A stretch of DNA of 64,000 nt from an uncultured Flammeovirgaceae bacterium (GTDB lineage Bacteria > Bacteroidota > Bacteroidia > Cytophagales > Cyclobacteriaceae): contig CAKZYA010000005.1 of assembly GCA_937883755.1 (NCBI GenBank), positions 124,001 to 188,000 on the forward strand, read 5' to 3'. Below the pieces are notes generated by a model that was given only the letters and a program-made list of their open reading frames with translations, was not told the origin of the DNA and did no database searches. Made by a program: the position numbers and the translations under genes. How positions within the stretch are numbered: the stretch's first letter is position 1; every line of letters starts with the position of its first letter. Of this stretch, positions 1 to 9,310 are shown piece by piece.

Positions 1-2076
1 TACTCTGACAGTTTAACTATCGATAATTTGCAAGCCGTAGAAGGTAGTTTGGATATTCTTGGAGATGATGAAAAATTTACTGTAAATCAGTTAGCTCTTC
101 ACCGAATGAACTTTTACCGCTACTTCACTGAAGATGAAATGGAGGTAGAAAAAGTAATTGTTCGTCGCCCTGAAATATCTATTGTGTCGGAAAAAAAGCA
201 AGCGAGCCGTCCAATTAGGCCTGGGCGAGCACGGCAAGCAGAAATCTACCCCAAAATTAAATCAGTCACTGAAGGTATTTACGTTGATTTATTTGCAGTA
301 GAAGAAGGGGTGTTTTCATATCTGCAACAGGATACCGATACACTACACCACTTTCGGGCTGATACTTTGACGATGCGGGCGTACCGTCTAGCCATTGATT
401 CGGTTAGCGAATTGGGGGAAGCAACTATGTTTTTTGCTGATGAGATTGATTTCCGCATTCATGTTGATGACTATTTACTTCGTTTACCCCAGGCTCATCA
501 GAGTATTAGAGCCGATGAGATACGACTCACCAGCCAAGAAGATAAAATATCAGTGCATAATTTAGAAGTGCGTCCCTACGGGTTTTCAAACCCAAATATG
601 GCAAATTATCCTGATAAGAATTTACTGTCGCTGACTGCTCCTGCTCTTTACATAACCGGGCTAGATATAGGACACGCTTTTACGCACGGGGAGTTAGATG
701 TGAAACAGATAGATTTAACGAACCCCACCATGGTTATTTATCCATTTGCCAAAAAATCTTCCAACAACAATATACCGCCCCCACGTTGGTCAGAAGTAGC
801 TTCGCCTCACATTCAAGCCCTTAGCGTAGGTCAAATCAATTTTACGGATAGTGAGGTGAAGGTTTTTCAAAAATCAGTAGGTACTGAGCCAGTTTTCGCT
901 TCAAAAAATTTAGATATCAATGTGATTGACCTTCAAATTGATAGTGCTGCTTATAGTACTTACGTGAATAAATCATCAGAAAATCATCAATCAGATCGGG
1001 AAAATGTTACGCGCCAGTTGCTATTCGCTGATGATCTGCGGGTTCGGGTACGCGATTATCAGATTGATATGGGCGATACGGCATACTTGGCTAAGGCTGA
1101 TCAAATTAGTTTGTCTACCAAAGATTCGCAATTAGAAATTAGTGGCTTTTCTCTTGTTCCTCAGGTACCTCGCTCTATCTACAAAGACATGTTTCCGTTC
1201 CAGAAAACCAGGGTAATGGCTCAGACTGAAATGGTTCGCATGTCTGGAGTTGATTTTGAAGAGCTGATCAATAATCGTTATTTGAAAGGCCAGTCACTAC
1301 TGATTGATGGAATACAACTGGACGTATTTAAAGATGCTCGTGCCCCTAGAGATACCAAAAGAACGCTCCCTATGCATCAGGAGATGCTCACGGATTTGGG
1401 CTTTCAATTAACCCTAGATACGGTGCGGGTTGCCAATGGCTTTGTGAACTATGCCGAGCGGGTACCTGATGCTAGTCAGGATGGCATTATTACGTTTGAT
1501 GAGTTACACGCTTTGTTGCAGAATGTTACCAACCATCCAGATCATATAGCTGATAGTGTGATATTCTCAATGGAGGTAGGAGCAGAAGTAATGGGGCAGG
1601 GAAAGCTTCAGGCCGCGTTCGAGTTTCCGATGGCTAGTGAAGATATGCACTTTACCGTAAGTGGTAAATTAGATTCTATGGATCTGCAAGCCCTTAACCC
1701 TATTATGGAAAATGCTGCTTTTGTTCATATTCGGGGTGGTGACGCTAACAGTATGCGCTTCTTTATACAGGGAGATCGGCAACGATCGTCGGGTGAGATG
1801 CGGTTTAATTATAATGATCTGAGTGTTATGTTAGTAGATAAAAATAAAGGCCGCCCCGGAATTGATGAACGAGTAGGTTCCCTGTTTGCCAATGCATTTG
1901 TTGTAAAATCCGATAATCCTAAAGCAGTCTTCTTTCGGGTGGGAGAGATAGACTACGAGCACGACTCCAGCCGCTCTATTTTCAGCTACTGGTGGCGTAG
2001 CCTACTAAGCGGAATAAAGTCAAGTATTGGCATGGATCGGGTAGCCGAGCGGGTTCGGGAAGAAAAAGATCAATGA
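1..2076 (+). CDS. Large AsmA-like envelope protein, 3' part only
   Basis: The frame is open through the left edge of the window, so the true start lies outside; the TTG at 28 is only an internal codon. At least 691 residues are visible. There is no enzyme motif. The protein is built from long alternating beta-strand segments, and one segment is repeated: a block starting FADEIDFRIHVDDYLLRLP (about residues 137-185 from the TTG) is matched by one starting FADDLRVRVRDYQIDMGD (about residues 330-380), each followed by an ADxIxLSTxDxxLxISxxxLxP-type stretch. Repeated strands of this kind are typical of AsmA/TamB-like proteins that span the periplasm and are thought to move lipids or assist the outer membrane. 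That role is inferred from architecture only. It ends 15 bases before the convergent cca gene. Confidence 0.6.
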   Translation, partial: YSDSLTIDNLQAVEGSLDILGDDEKFTVNQLALHRMNFYRYFTEDEMEVEKVIVRRPEISIVSEKKQASRPIRPGRARQAEIYPKIKSVTEGIYVDLFAVEEGVFSYLQQDTDTLHHFRADTLTMRAYRLAIDSVSELGEATMFFADEIDFRIHVDDYLLRLPQAHQSIRADEIRLTSQEDKISVHNLEVRPYGFSNPNMANYPDKNLLSLTAPALYITGLDIGHAFTHGELDVKQIDLTNPTMVIYPFAKKSSNNNIPPPRWSEVASPHIQALSVGQINFTDSEVKVFQKSVGTEPVFASKNLDINVIDLQIDSAAYSTYVNKSSENHQSDRENVTRQLLFADDLRVRVRDYQIDMGDTAYLAKADQISLSTKDSQLEISGFSLVPQVPRSIYKDMFPFQKTRVMAQTEMVRMSGVDFEELINNRYLKGQSLLIDGIQLDVFKDARAPRDTKRTLPMHQEMLTDLGFQLTLDTVRVANGFVNYAERVPDASQDGIITFDELHALLQNVTNHPDHIADSVIFSMEVGAEVMGQGKLQAAFEFPMASEDMHFTVSGKLDSMDLQALNPIMENAAFVHIRGGDANSMRFFIQGDRQRSSGEMRFNYNDLSVMLVDKNKGRPGIDERVGSLFANAFVVKSDNPKAVFFRVGEIDYEHDSSRSIFSYWWRSLLSGIKSSIGMDRVAERVREEKDQ

Positions 2077-2091
2077 ACAAAAGAGGCTTTG

Positions 2092-3525
2092 TTAATCACG
2101 GACAGGCTTTAACCCTTTAATGTCCGCTATTTTTAGCATGTACTCATAGGCCTCTGGGTGCTCATTCCGGATCTTTCCATCCAGTACGGCTTCTTTCAGC
2201 TCATTCTTAATATCGCCAACCACACGCGACGGTTTCAGTCCAAAAGTACGCATGATCTCTTCACCCGTGATTACTGGCTGAAAGTTGCGTACCTGATCTT
2301 TTTCTTCAACCGCCTGCATCTTTTCTTCTACCAGGTCAAAGTTATGCAAATATCGTTTTACCCGACTGTGGTTTTTTGAGGTAATATCTGCCCGACATAG
2401 TTTCATTAGCGCTTCAATATCGTTGCCTGCCTCGTACAGCAAGCGACGTACTGCCGAGTCAGTGACTTCTTTCTTGACCAAGGCGATAGGACGAAGGTGA
2501 AGCCGTACCAGTTTTTGTACGAATTTCATTTTCTGATCGAGCGGTAATTTCAGCTTTCGAAAGATGTAGGGTACCATTCGGGCACCTTTATCCTCGTGTC
2601 CGTGAAATGTCCAGCCCGCCTTGGGGTGAAAGCGTTTAGTGGGTGGTTTGGCAATATCATGTAAAATAGCCGCCCACCGTAGCCATAAATCATCCGATAC
2701 CTGAGCTACATTATCTAGCACTTGTAGTGTATGGTAAAAATTATCTTTGTGCGATTTACCGTTAACGGTTTCTACCCCTTGCAAGGCAACCATCTCAGGG
2801 AAAAACTGGTGAAGTAATTGACTGTGAAACAGTAATTTAAATCCGTAAGAAGGCAGGGAAGATAAGGTAATCTTATTCAATTCGGTGGTAATGCGCTCCT
2901 GTGAAACAATTTTGAGCCGTTCAGCGTGATCGCTCAGGGCATCAAATGTTTTGGGGGCAATATCAAAAGATAGTTGGGCGGCGAAACGAACGGCTCGCAT
3001 CATCCGCAGTGGGTCATCCGAGAAAGTAATGGCTGGGTCAAGCGGAGTTTTAATCATTTTGCGCTTCAGGTCACTAACTCCGTCAAATGGGTCAACTAAT
3101 TCACCGTAGTTGTCAGCATTCAGGCTGATAGCCATCGCGTTGATGGTGAAATCCCGGCGATTCTGGTCATCCTGCAATGTGCCATTTTCCACAATTGGCT
3201 TACGGGAATTACGTTGATACGACTCTTTGCGAGCACCTACAAACTCCAGTTCATATTCTTCGTGCCGAACCATCGCTGTACCGAAGTTCTTAAAAACCGT
3301 GACATCGGTCGTATGCCCTGCCTGAGTCTTTAGGTTTTTAGCTACTTCTCGGGCTAACGAAATGCCGTCGCCGATGCACACAAAATCGATATCTTTAGAA
3401 GGTCGTTTAAGCAACAGGTCACGAACGTAGCCACCCACCACATAGGTCTCTCGTTGCATCTGATGAGCGGTTTGCGCTACTAGCGAAAAGATAGGGTTGC
3501 TATGTAGTGATTCCTGCAAATTCAT
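2092..3525 (-). CDS. cca: CCA tRNA nucleotidyltransferase with HD domain
   Basis: Adds or repairs the 3' CCA end of tRNAs using CTP and ATP. The N-terminal class II nucleotidyltransferase head is clear: GGYVRDLLL near residue 31, the metal-binding DIDF pair near 45, and RRDFTINAMAIS near residue 125. A central RNA-binding helical domain is followed by an HD phosphohydrolase domain with LHDIAKPPTKRF near residue 290, a combination usual for Bacteroidota CCA enzymes of about 470-480 residues. The length (477) is normal and the gene looks intact. A TACTTTTG box lies five bases before the ATG, so the mRNA may have almost no leader. A poly(A) polymerase of the same superfamily is the main alternative, but these bacteria generally carry the CCA-adding form. 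Confidence 0.92.
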   Translation of the reverse strand: MNLQESLHSNPIFSLVAQTAHQMQRETYVVGGYVRDLLLKRPSKDIDFVCIGDGISLAREVAKNLKTQAGHTTDVTVFKNFGTAMVRHEEYELEFVGARKESYQRNSRKPIVENGTLQDDQNRRDFTINAMAISLNADNYGELVDPFDGVSDLKRKMIKTPLDPAITFSDDPLRMMRAVRFAAQLSFDIAPKTFDALSDHAERLKIVSQERITTELNKITLSSLPSYGFKLLFHSQLLHQFFPEMVALQGVETVNGKSHKDNFYHTLQVLDNVAQVSDDLWLRWAAILHDIAKPPTKRFHPKAGWTFHGHEDKGARMVPYIFRKLKLPLDQKMKFVQKLVRLHLRPIALVKKEVTDSAVRRLLYEAGNDIEALMKLCRADITSKNHSRVKRYLHNFDLVEEKMQAVEEKDQVRNFQPVITGEEIMRTFGLKPSRVVGDIKNELKEAVLDGKIRNEHPEAYEYMLKIADIKGLKPVRD

Positions 3526-3530
3526 AACTA

Positions 3531-3538
3531 CAAAAGTA
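3531..3538 (-). promoter_or_regulatory. Candidate -7 box of the cca promoter
   Basis: On the minus strand this reads TACTTTTG, an exact match to the Bacteroidota -7 consensus TAnnTTTG. It ends five bases before the cca ATG, which would place transcription start at or next to the start codon. No good -33 TTG is seen at the usual 19-21 base spacing, so the call rests on one box. Confidence 0.4.
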
Positions 3539-3636
3539 ATAACTAGCGTTGCAAATAGTAATTTTAACCGACCAGATTTCTCTGGATTATGTACAATTCA
3601 AAAATTATATTCATAGTTTCGGGAGTGAAGCTAAGA

Positions 3637-4548
3637 ATGACGATACTTCTGTGGGGGCTGTTGTCTACTGTTTATGCCCAAACTGATTGGGAGGGTTTCT
3701 CATTAGATTCGGTGCAGTCAAAAATAGATGGAAAGTGGCAGCCTTTTTACTACTGGAAAGCTGAAAAGCCCAATCAACCATTGGTAGTAGTACTACATAC
3801 CTGGAGTGGAGATTATACCCAAACGGAAAATAGTTTAGCTACTCAGACTAAGACAAAGGGTTGGAACTATATTCATCCAAATTTTCGCGGAGCGAATAAC
3901 CATCCAGAAGCCTGCGGAAGTGAATTAGTAATTGCTGACATTGATCAGGCTATCGATTGGGCTTTAGAAAACCTTCCGGTTAATCAAGATAGTATTTTTG
4001 TGCTGGGAGCCAGCGGAGGTGGTTACGCTACATTAGTTGCCTACATGAAATCCCGTCACCAAATCCGAAGCTTTCACGCTTACGTACCAATTAGTGATTT
4101 AGTTGCTTGGTACGAAGAGTCGCTGGTCAGAACACCCCGCTACGCTCAGAACATTCTAGATTGTACTGCTTCAGAAGACAGCGTGTTGAATGTAGCCGAA
4201 GCTAAACGCCGTTCGCCGCTATACTGGAAAACCTCTCGGGAGAAAAGAAAGAGTACTTCACTGCATTTGTACGCCGGAGTACACGATGGCTACACCGGTT
4301 CGGTGCCCATCACACACTCTATCAACTTTTACAATAAAGTGCTGCGCGATGCCAGAGTAAAAAAGAAACGGGCTGTTGTAAGCGATGAAATTATCATTCA
4401 GTTACTTACCAAACGTTCAAGCTCCAAAGAAAACCGACTTCTTGACGACCGTAAGGTGCATCTGTACAGAAACTGGAAAAATGTGTCGCTGACTATTTTT
4501 GAGGGCAGCCATGAGATGCTGGAAGATATTGCGCTGGAAATGTTATAG
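3637..4548 (+). CDS. Secreted alpha/beta hydrolase of the S9 peptidase type
   Basis: The protein carries a nucleophile elbow GASGGGYATL, preceded by an HTWSG loop where the oxyanion hole is expected and followed by a C-terminal GSHEML stretch that could hold the catalytic His. The fold and the NFRGANN segment resemble prolyl-oligopeptidase-like (S9) hydrolases, which act on peptides or esters; the substrate cannot be named. I place the start at the ATG at 3637 because the encoded MTILLWGLLSTVYAQ is a good signal peptide with cleavage after A-Q; an upstream ATG at 3589 would add 16 residues and spoil the signal. It converges on a TPR lipoprotein gene 13 bases downstream. Confidence 0.75.
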   Translation: MTILLWGLLSTVYAQTDWEGFSLDSVQSKIDGKWQPFYYWKAEKPNQPLVVVLHTWSGDYTQTENSLATQTKTKGWNYIHPNFRGANNHPEACGSELVIADIDQAIDWALENLPVNQDSIFVLGASGGGYATLVAYMKSRHQIRSFHAYVPISDLVAWYEESLVRTPRYAQNILDCTASEDSVLNVAEAKRRSPLYWKTSREKRKSTSLHLYAGVHDGYTGSVPITHSINFYNKVLRDARVKKKRAVVSDEIIIQLLTKRSSSKENRLLDDRKVHLYRNWKNVSLTIFEGSHEMLEDIALEML

Positions 4549-4561
4549 TTTTATTAGACTC

Positions 4562-5572
4562 CTATTCTTGCTCTTTTAATCGGGCCAAATCAGCTTCAGC
4601 AGCAATATAGCCAAAAGCAGCCCAGTAACGACCATCTACAATATCCTGTAACATATCTGCCCCAGTAGTACTATCGCCTTCGTTCAAGTAATAGTTAGCC
4701 ACTCCGTAACCCTTGGTAGCTAGTTCTAACGCTCGGTCGTCGGGTGAGGAAGCTGTGCTAATTTGTAGTAGCGAGTCAGGTGGTAGCATACCTTTGTACA
4801 TAAGCAAACGCTCAAAGTACCCTTCGTTAGCCACAATCTGCATATCCTGTTGAATGTCTACCAGCAAGCGTTCAGCCACTTCGTCTTCGCCCAGTCGCCG
4901 ATAGGTCATGTAGAGCCAGTCGGTAGTGGCTACCACTTCATCGTGATCATCGCAAAATGCTAAGCACTGTTGGTAAGCCTCAGCAGCTTTACCGTAATTG
5001 CCATTTAAGTAATGGGCTAGCCCGAGATGATAATACACATTAAACTGTAAAGAAGTAGGCTCTTGGTCGGGCGGTAGCGGAATAGGGATACCGTCTGGTT
5101 CAATTCTAACTGGCTGATTTTTCAGTAACTCAGCACTTTTTTCTAAGTCAGCAATAGCTTTATCAAACTGGCGAGTAGTGATGTAGCGATGCCCCCGATG
5201 GCGGTACAGCTCGGCTGAATTAGGAAATCTTTGGATTCCCTTGGTAAACACATCAATCGCATCCTGATAGCGGGAAAGATAACCCAAGCGCCTTCCCACC
5301 CACACCACATAGTCAGCACTATCCGGAAATTGTTGGTAGTCAGCTTGAGCAACTTGCAAAGCTGAATCGTATTGAGCCTGCCGAGCAGGAGACAAACCCA
5401 TTGGGTAAAGGGTATCACCAAGCAAAGAAATGGCCTCGTAGGTTTTGGTATCCGTAGCAGTACTATCAGTTGCTTCTTCTGCCGTTTCTGAAGCAGGCTC
5501 GGTGGTACATCCCGCAAGCTTGAACAAAAGAAAAAGAAGAATGATAGTTAAACGTAGATAATGCGTGAGCAT
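4562..5572 (-). CDS. TPR lipoprotein
   Basis: A lipoprotein signal is visible: a hydrophobic stretch ending in the lipobox KLAGC, with Cys22 as the expected lipidation site, followed by a low-complexity acidic Thr/Ala/Ser linker. The rest has tetratricopeptide-type helical pairs: YVVWVGRRLGYLSRYQDAI near residue 90, AELYRHRGHRYITTRQFDKA near 120, and YHLGLAHYLNGNYGKAAEAY near 180. TPRs are protein-binding scaffolds, so this is probably a periplasm-facing adaptor on a membrane. No enzymatic motif is present and the partner is unknown. It stands alone, with 178 bases to the divergent hsp20 gene. Confidence 0.75.
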   Translation of the reverse strand: MLTHYLRLTIILLFLLFKLAGCTTEPASETAEEATDSTATDTKTYEAISLLGDTLYPMGLSPARQAQYDSALQVAQADYQQFPDSADYVVWVGRRLGYLSRYQDAIDVFTKGIQRFPNSAELYRHRGHRYITTRQFDKAIADLEKSAELLKNQPVRIEPDGIPIPLPPDQEPTSLQFNVYYHLGLAHYLNGNYGKAAEAYQQCLAFCDDHDEVVATTDWLYMTYRRLGEDEVAERLLVDIQQDMQIVANEGYFERLLMYKGMLPPDSLLQISTASSPDDRALELATKGYGVANYYLNEGDSTTGADMLQDIVDGRYWAAFGYIAAEADLARLKEQE

Positions 5573-5750
5573 AGAGGGTTGAGTTTCTCGTGCTGCTAAT
5601 TACGCAATTTTTTGGAATATTACTTTCTTAAAAGCCGTTATTCCAGCGTGTTAGGGTAAAGATCTATAGATTTTGTGTGGATTTTTTACCAACATCGAGT
5701 CAGATATTTTCGTTTAATAGGTACAATGTTCAACCTAAATTTTTTTTACT

Positions 5751-6185
5751 ATGTCACTGATTAGAAAAACTGATTTCCCCAATTTTCCTAGCTTGCTCGA
5801 TAATTTTTTTGGGCGAGATATGGATGTGGATTTCCTCAAGGAACGAGGTAGTATGCCTGCGGTAAATATCCGCGAGTCAGACGAAGAGTATGCTATAGAA
5901 GTGGCTGCTCCAGGCATGAAAAAGGAGAATTTTCATCTACTATTGGATCACAACGTACTATCTATTTCTTCGGAAAAAGAGTATCGAAGTGGTGATAAAG
6001 ACGATAAGGGGAACTACACCCGCCGGGAGTTCAGCTATCAGTCATTCCGACGGTCATTTACGCTACCCGATGCAGCAGATGCTGAAAGAATCAAAGCCAA
6101 GTACGATGATGGTATTTTACGTATCGCTATCCCCAAGCGGGAAGAAATGAAAAAGAGGCCATCCCGTACTATTGATATCTCCTGA
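5751..6185 (+). CDS. Small heat shock protein Hsp20
   Basis: A 144-residue alpha-crystallin-type chaperone that binds unfolding proteins without ATP in the cytoplasm. After a short N-terminal arm (FPSLLDNFFG) the alpha-crystallin domain runs from about residue 42 (PAVNIRESDEEYAIEVAAPG) to about 135, including the hallmark DGILRIAIPK. The C-terminal IxI-like tail is represented by TIDIS. Length and order of elements are normal. It is followed by an intrinsic terminator at 6212, so it is probably a single-gene unit, separate from the glycosidase downstream. Confidence 0.95.
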   Translation: MSLIRKTDFPNFPSLLDNFFGRDMDVDFLKERGSMPAVNIRESDEEYAIEVAAPGMKKENFHLLLDHNVLSISSEKEYRSGDKDDKGNYTRREFSYQSFRRSFTLPDAADAERIKAKYDDGILRIAIPKREEMKKRPSRTIDIS

Positions 6186-6211
6186 TTTGCTTTTTTTTAG
6201 AATTTTTACTG

Positions 6212-6245
6212 AAGCCTATGGTATTTCCCCGTAGGCTTTTTTATT
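6212..6245 (+). terminator. Intrinsic terminator after hsp20
   Basis: The arms AAGCCTA (6212-6218) and TAGGCTT (6232-6238) pair perfectly, with partial extension into the loop, and are followed by a T run. This is the standard layout of a Rho-independent terminator on the plus strand. Confidence 0.75.
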
Positions 6246-6269
6246 TAGCGTAATTTGACAATCAATTTT

Positions 6270-8903
6270 ATGCCAGATAAACAAGAAAATAATAATCCTG
6301 AACTTGAGCGAGCGCGTACTCTCACTGAGAAAAATGTAGGCTGGAAACGCTTTGGGCCGTATCTCTCAGAGCGACAGTGGGGAACTGTTCGGGAAGATTA
6401 CAGTGTATTTAGCGATGCCTGGGGGCATATTTCCCACGATATGTCGCGTAGCTATGCCTACCGCTGGGGTGAGGATGGCATCGCTGGGTTTTCAGATAAC
6501 AAGCAAATAGTTTGTTTGGCATTAGCTTTATGGAATGAGAACGATCCTATTCTGAAAGAACGCTTATTTGGTCTGAGTAATCCGGAAGGAAACCACGGTG
6601 AGGATGTAAAGGAGCTGTACTATTACTTAGATGGTACGCCAACTCATTCCTATATGAAAATGCTTTACAAGTACCCTCAACAGGAATTTCCCTACCATGA
6701 GTTGGTTGATGAAAATCGTAAGCGGGACAAGCAGCAAACCGAATACGAACTGCTGGATACGGGAGCGCTTGATAATAGCGAGTACTTCGATGTATTTGTG
6801 GAATATGCGAAGGCTGAGGCCAACGATATTATTATGAAAATAACGGTCTGGAATCGTAGTGAAAAAGCGGCGCCGATTCACCTGTTGCCTACTTGTTGGT
6901 TCCGGAATACCTGGAGCTGGGGGTATGATGATTACAAGCCTAACTTACAGAAAAATGAAGACGGCTCAATATTAGTATCATATCGTAAGCAACCCGACTT
7001 TTACATTCGCTACGAAGGTGAGCCTGAGCTTTTGTTCTGTGAGAATGAAACGAACGGAGCTCGTTTTTCTCAAGAAGAGGTTACACCTTATCCAAAGGAT
7101 GCTATTCATCGCTACGTAGTGAATGAGGAAAAAACGGCAGTTAACTCTGAGCAAACGGGAACAAAAGTGTCTCTACACTATCATAAAATGATTCCTGCTG
7201 GGGAAAGCTGGTCAATACAAGTTCGGTTTTCGTCTCGCCCTGAGCGCGCCGAAAAATGGGATAATGTTGTGAAGCAACGGCGACAGGAAGCTGATCTGTT
7301 TTATCAAAATCTCCAACAGAATATTGAGAGTGAAGATCAGAAGCGTATTCAACGTCAGGCTTACGCCGGAATGCTATGGAGCAAGCAATTTTACTACTAC
7401 GATGTAGATAAATGGTTGAAGGGCGACCCGAATCAACCGCCTCTTCCCGAAGACCGCAAAAGTGGGCGTAATTCTTCGTGGCGGCACTTGGTCAATCGGA
7501 ATATCGTTTCTATGCCTGACAAATGGGAGTATCCCTGGTATGCCGCCTGGGATTTGGCTTTTCATTGCGTGCCACTGGCTCGGCTCGACCCGGAGTTTGC
7601 CAAACGCCAACTCTTACTAATGTTAAGGGAGTACTATATGCATCCTAACGGGCAAATTCCCGCATACGAGTGGAATTTTAGCGATGTAAATCCTCCCGTG
7701 CACGCTTGGGGAGCCTGGCAAGTGTACTGTATTGATAAAGAAGCTCAGGGGAAAGGTGATATTGAGTTTCTGGCAAAAATCTTCCATAAGCTGTTAATGA
7801 ACTTCACCTGGTGGGTTAATCAGAAGGATTCTAGTGGGAATAACTTATTTGAAGGAGGGTTTTTAGGATTAGATAATATTGGAGTGTTTGACCGTAGTCA
7901 TGGTATTCCCGGAGGCGGGCATCTCGAGCAGGCCGACGCTACTGCCTGGATGGCAATGTACTGTCTGAATATGCTACGAATTGCCATAGAGGTTGCTCAG
8001 GTACGCCCGTACTATCAAGAGATGGCATCCAAATTCTTCGAGCACTTTTTAGCAATTGCTTCGTCTATGTTTAACATTGGGAAAGAGAATGTGGATTTAT
8101 GGGATGATGTTGATCAGTTTTACTACGATGTGGTGCATCCACCCGATCAGCCCGGTCACGTACTAAAAGTTCGCTCCATCGTCGGAATTATCCCATTGTT
8201 TGCGATAGAAGTACTCAACCCTGAGCTGCTCAAAAAGCTTCCTGATTTCACCCGTCGATTACAGTGGGTACTAAAGAATCGCCCTGAGCAAGGCTCGCTC
8301 ATTTCCCGTTGGTACGAACCCGGGCGAGGCGAAACTCGGATGCTTTCCCTGGTACGGGTACACCGACTAAAGTGTATCTTGAGACGGATGTTATCCGAAA
8401 AAGAGTTTCTATCTAATTTCGGTATTCGGGCTATGTCTAAGTACCACGAAGAGCACCCTTATCAATATCAGGCGGGCAATCACACCTATTCGGTATCATA
8501 TCTTCCCGGGGAATCTGATTCGGGAATGTTCGGAGGTAATTCTAACTGGCGCGGGCCGATCTGGTTTCCAATCAACTTTTTAATTATTGAGTCTTTGCAG
8601 AAATTTCATCAGTACTACGGTAGTGCTTTGAAGGTAGAGTTTCCTACTGGCTCAGGTAAGTTCTTCACCCTCGACCATATTGCTCAAAAACTGTCGGATC
8701 GACTCATCACGATATTTACTGAGCAGGCGGATGGTAAACGAGCCTTTACGGGTAGTGCTACTCAATTCCAGGATGATCATTTTCGTAACCACTTGTTATT
8801 TTATGAGTACTTTCACGGCGAGTCGGGTAAAGGGCTAGGAGCGGCCCACCAAACCGGTTGGACGGGGTTGGTGAGTGAACTGATTCATCTGGCTCATCAG
8901 TAG
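6270..8903 (+). CDS. GH63-like (MGH1-type) glycosidase
   Basis: A cytoplasmic glycosidase of about 877 residues in the family often annotated as glucosidase, related to GH63. The N-terminal half is a beta-rich domain (WGTVREDYSVFSDAWGHISH near residue 30). The C-terminal half is an (alpha/alpha)6 barrel with the segments WYAAWDLAFHCVPLARLDP, AYEWNFSDVNPPVHAWG and EQADATAWMAMYCLN that carry the conserved acidic residues of the fold. No signal peptide is seen. I use the ATG at 6270 rather than a TTG at 6255, since that would only add five residues. Related enzymes release glucose from alpha-linked oligosaccharides; the substrate here is inferred. Confidence 0.82.
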   Translation: MPDKQENNNPELERARTLTEKNVGWKRFGPYLSERQWGTVREDYSVFSDAWGHISHDMSRSYAYRWGEDGIAGFSDNKQIVCLALALWNENDPILKERLFGLSNPEGNHGEDVKELYYYLDGTPTHSYMKMLYKYPQQEFPYHELVDENRKRDKQQTEYELLDTGALDNSEYFDVFVEYAKAEANDIIMKITVWNRSEKAAPIHLLPTCWFRNTWSWGYDDYKPNLQKNEDGSILVSYRKQPDFYIRYEGEPELLFCENETNGARFSQEEVTPYPKDAIHRYVVNEEKTAVNSEQTGTKVSLHYHKMIPAGESWSIQVRFSSRPERAEKWDNVVKQRRQEADLFYQNLQQNIESEDQKRIQRQAYAGMLWSKQFYYYDVDKWLKGDPNQPPLPEDRKSGRNSSWRHLVNRNIVSMPDKWEYPWYAAWDLAFHCVPLARLDPEFAKRQLLLMLREYYMHPNGQIPAYEWNFSDVNPPVHAWGAWQVYCIDKEAQGKGDIEFLAKIFHKLLMNFTWWVNQKDSSGNNLFEGGFLGLDNIGVFDRSHGIPGGGHLEQADATAWMAMYCLNMLRIAIEVAQVRPYYQEMASKFFEHFLAIASSMFNIGKENVDLWDDVDQFYYDVVHPPDQPGHVLKVRSIVGIIPLFAIEVLNPELLKKLPDFTRRLQWVLKNRPEQGSLISRWYEPGRGETRMLSLVRVHRLKCILRRMLSEKEFLSNFGIRAMSKYHEEHPYQYQAGNHTYSVSYLPGESDSGMFGGNSNWRGPIWFPINFLIIESLQKFHQYYGSALKVEFPTGSGKFFTLDHIAQKLSDRLITIFTEQADGKRAFTGSATQFQDDHFRNHLLFYEYFHGESGKGLGAAHQTGWTGLVSELIHLAHQ

Positions 8904-8926
8904 TGGCTGTTTGTACTAGAGTTGAT

Positions 8927-9310
8927 TTAAGGTTGCTTGCGATACTGGTAGTTCTTATCCAAAAACTCTATTTTCTTATCGTCCAACTGCAATTCTAGTA
9001 AACCTCTAATTTCCTGATAGATATCGGGAGCTATCCAATACGGTACTGCCTGTAATGTTATATCATAATTGGCAAAATGCTCATAAAATGCCACCCCTGC
9101 TGCGTTCCATAAATCTCGTTGTTTTTGACGGAAGCACCATTCAGCGACTTCGTAGCATTTTTCAAGTTGCTCAGTATTATTCTGCTTATGCGCCTCAAGA
9201 GTAGCGGGTAAAAACTCGAAGAAGACCTGATAAATTGTGGTATCGGGTTGCTCAAAAAAAACTCTCTGTTCTGGTAGGCATTCAATTGCTTTTCTTCTCC
9301 AGACACTCAT
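8927..9310 (-). CDS. DUF7674-like small protein
   Basis: A 127-residue soluble, probably helical protein with a run of charged and aromatic residues (EVAEWCFRQKQRDLWNAAGV near residue 52 and FYEHFANYD after it). It resembles small DUF7674-type proteins of unknown function; that family name is from memory. Its ATG overlaps the stop of the upstream membrane protein gene by four bases (ATGA at 9307-9310), a tight arrangement that implies translational coupling and a shared role with the voltage-sensor-like protein. Confidence 0.65.
   Translation of the reverse strand: MSVWRRKAIECLPEQRVFFEQPDTTIYQVFFEFLPATLEAHKQNNTEQLEKCYEVAEWCFRQKQRDLWNAAGVAFYEHFANYDITLQAVPYWIAPDIYQEIRGLLELQLDDKKIEFLDKNYQYRKQP

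Noticed and set aside
5143-5517. A 124-codon minus-strand frame inside the TPR lipoprotein gene
   Set aside because: It is a shadow frame. The lipoprotein frame has a lipobox and TPR pattern; this one has neither.
6255-6269. TTG start for the glycosidase
   Set aside because: An ATG five codons later is the more usual start and nothing upstream favours the TTG.
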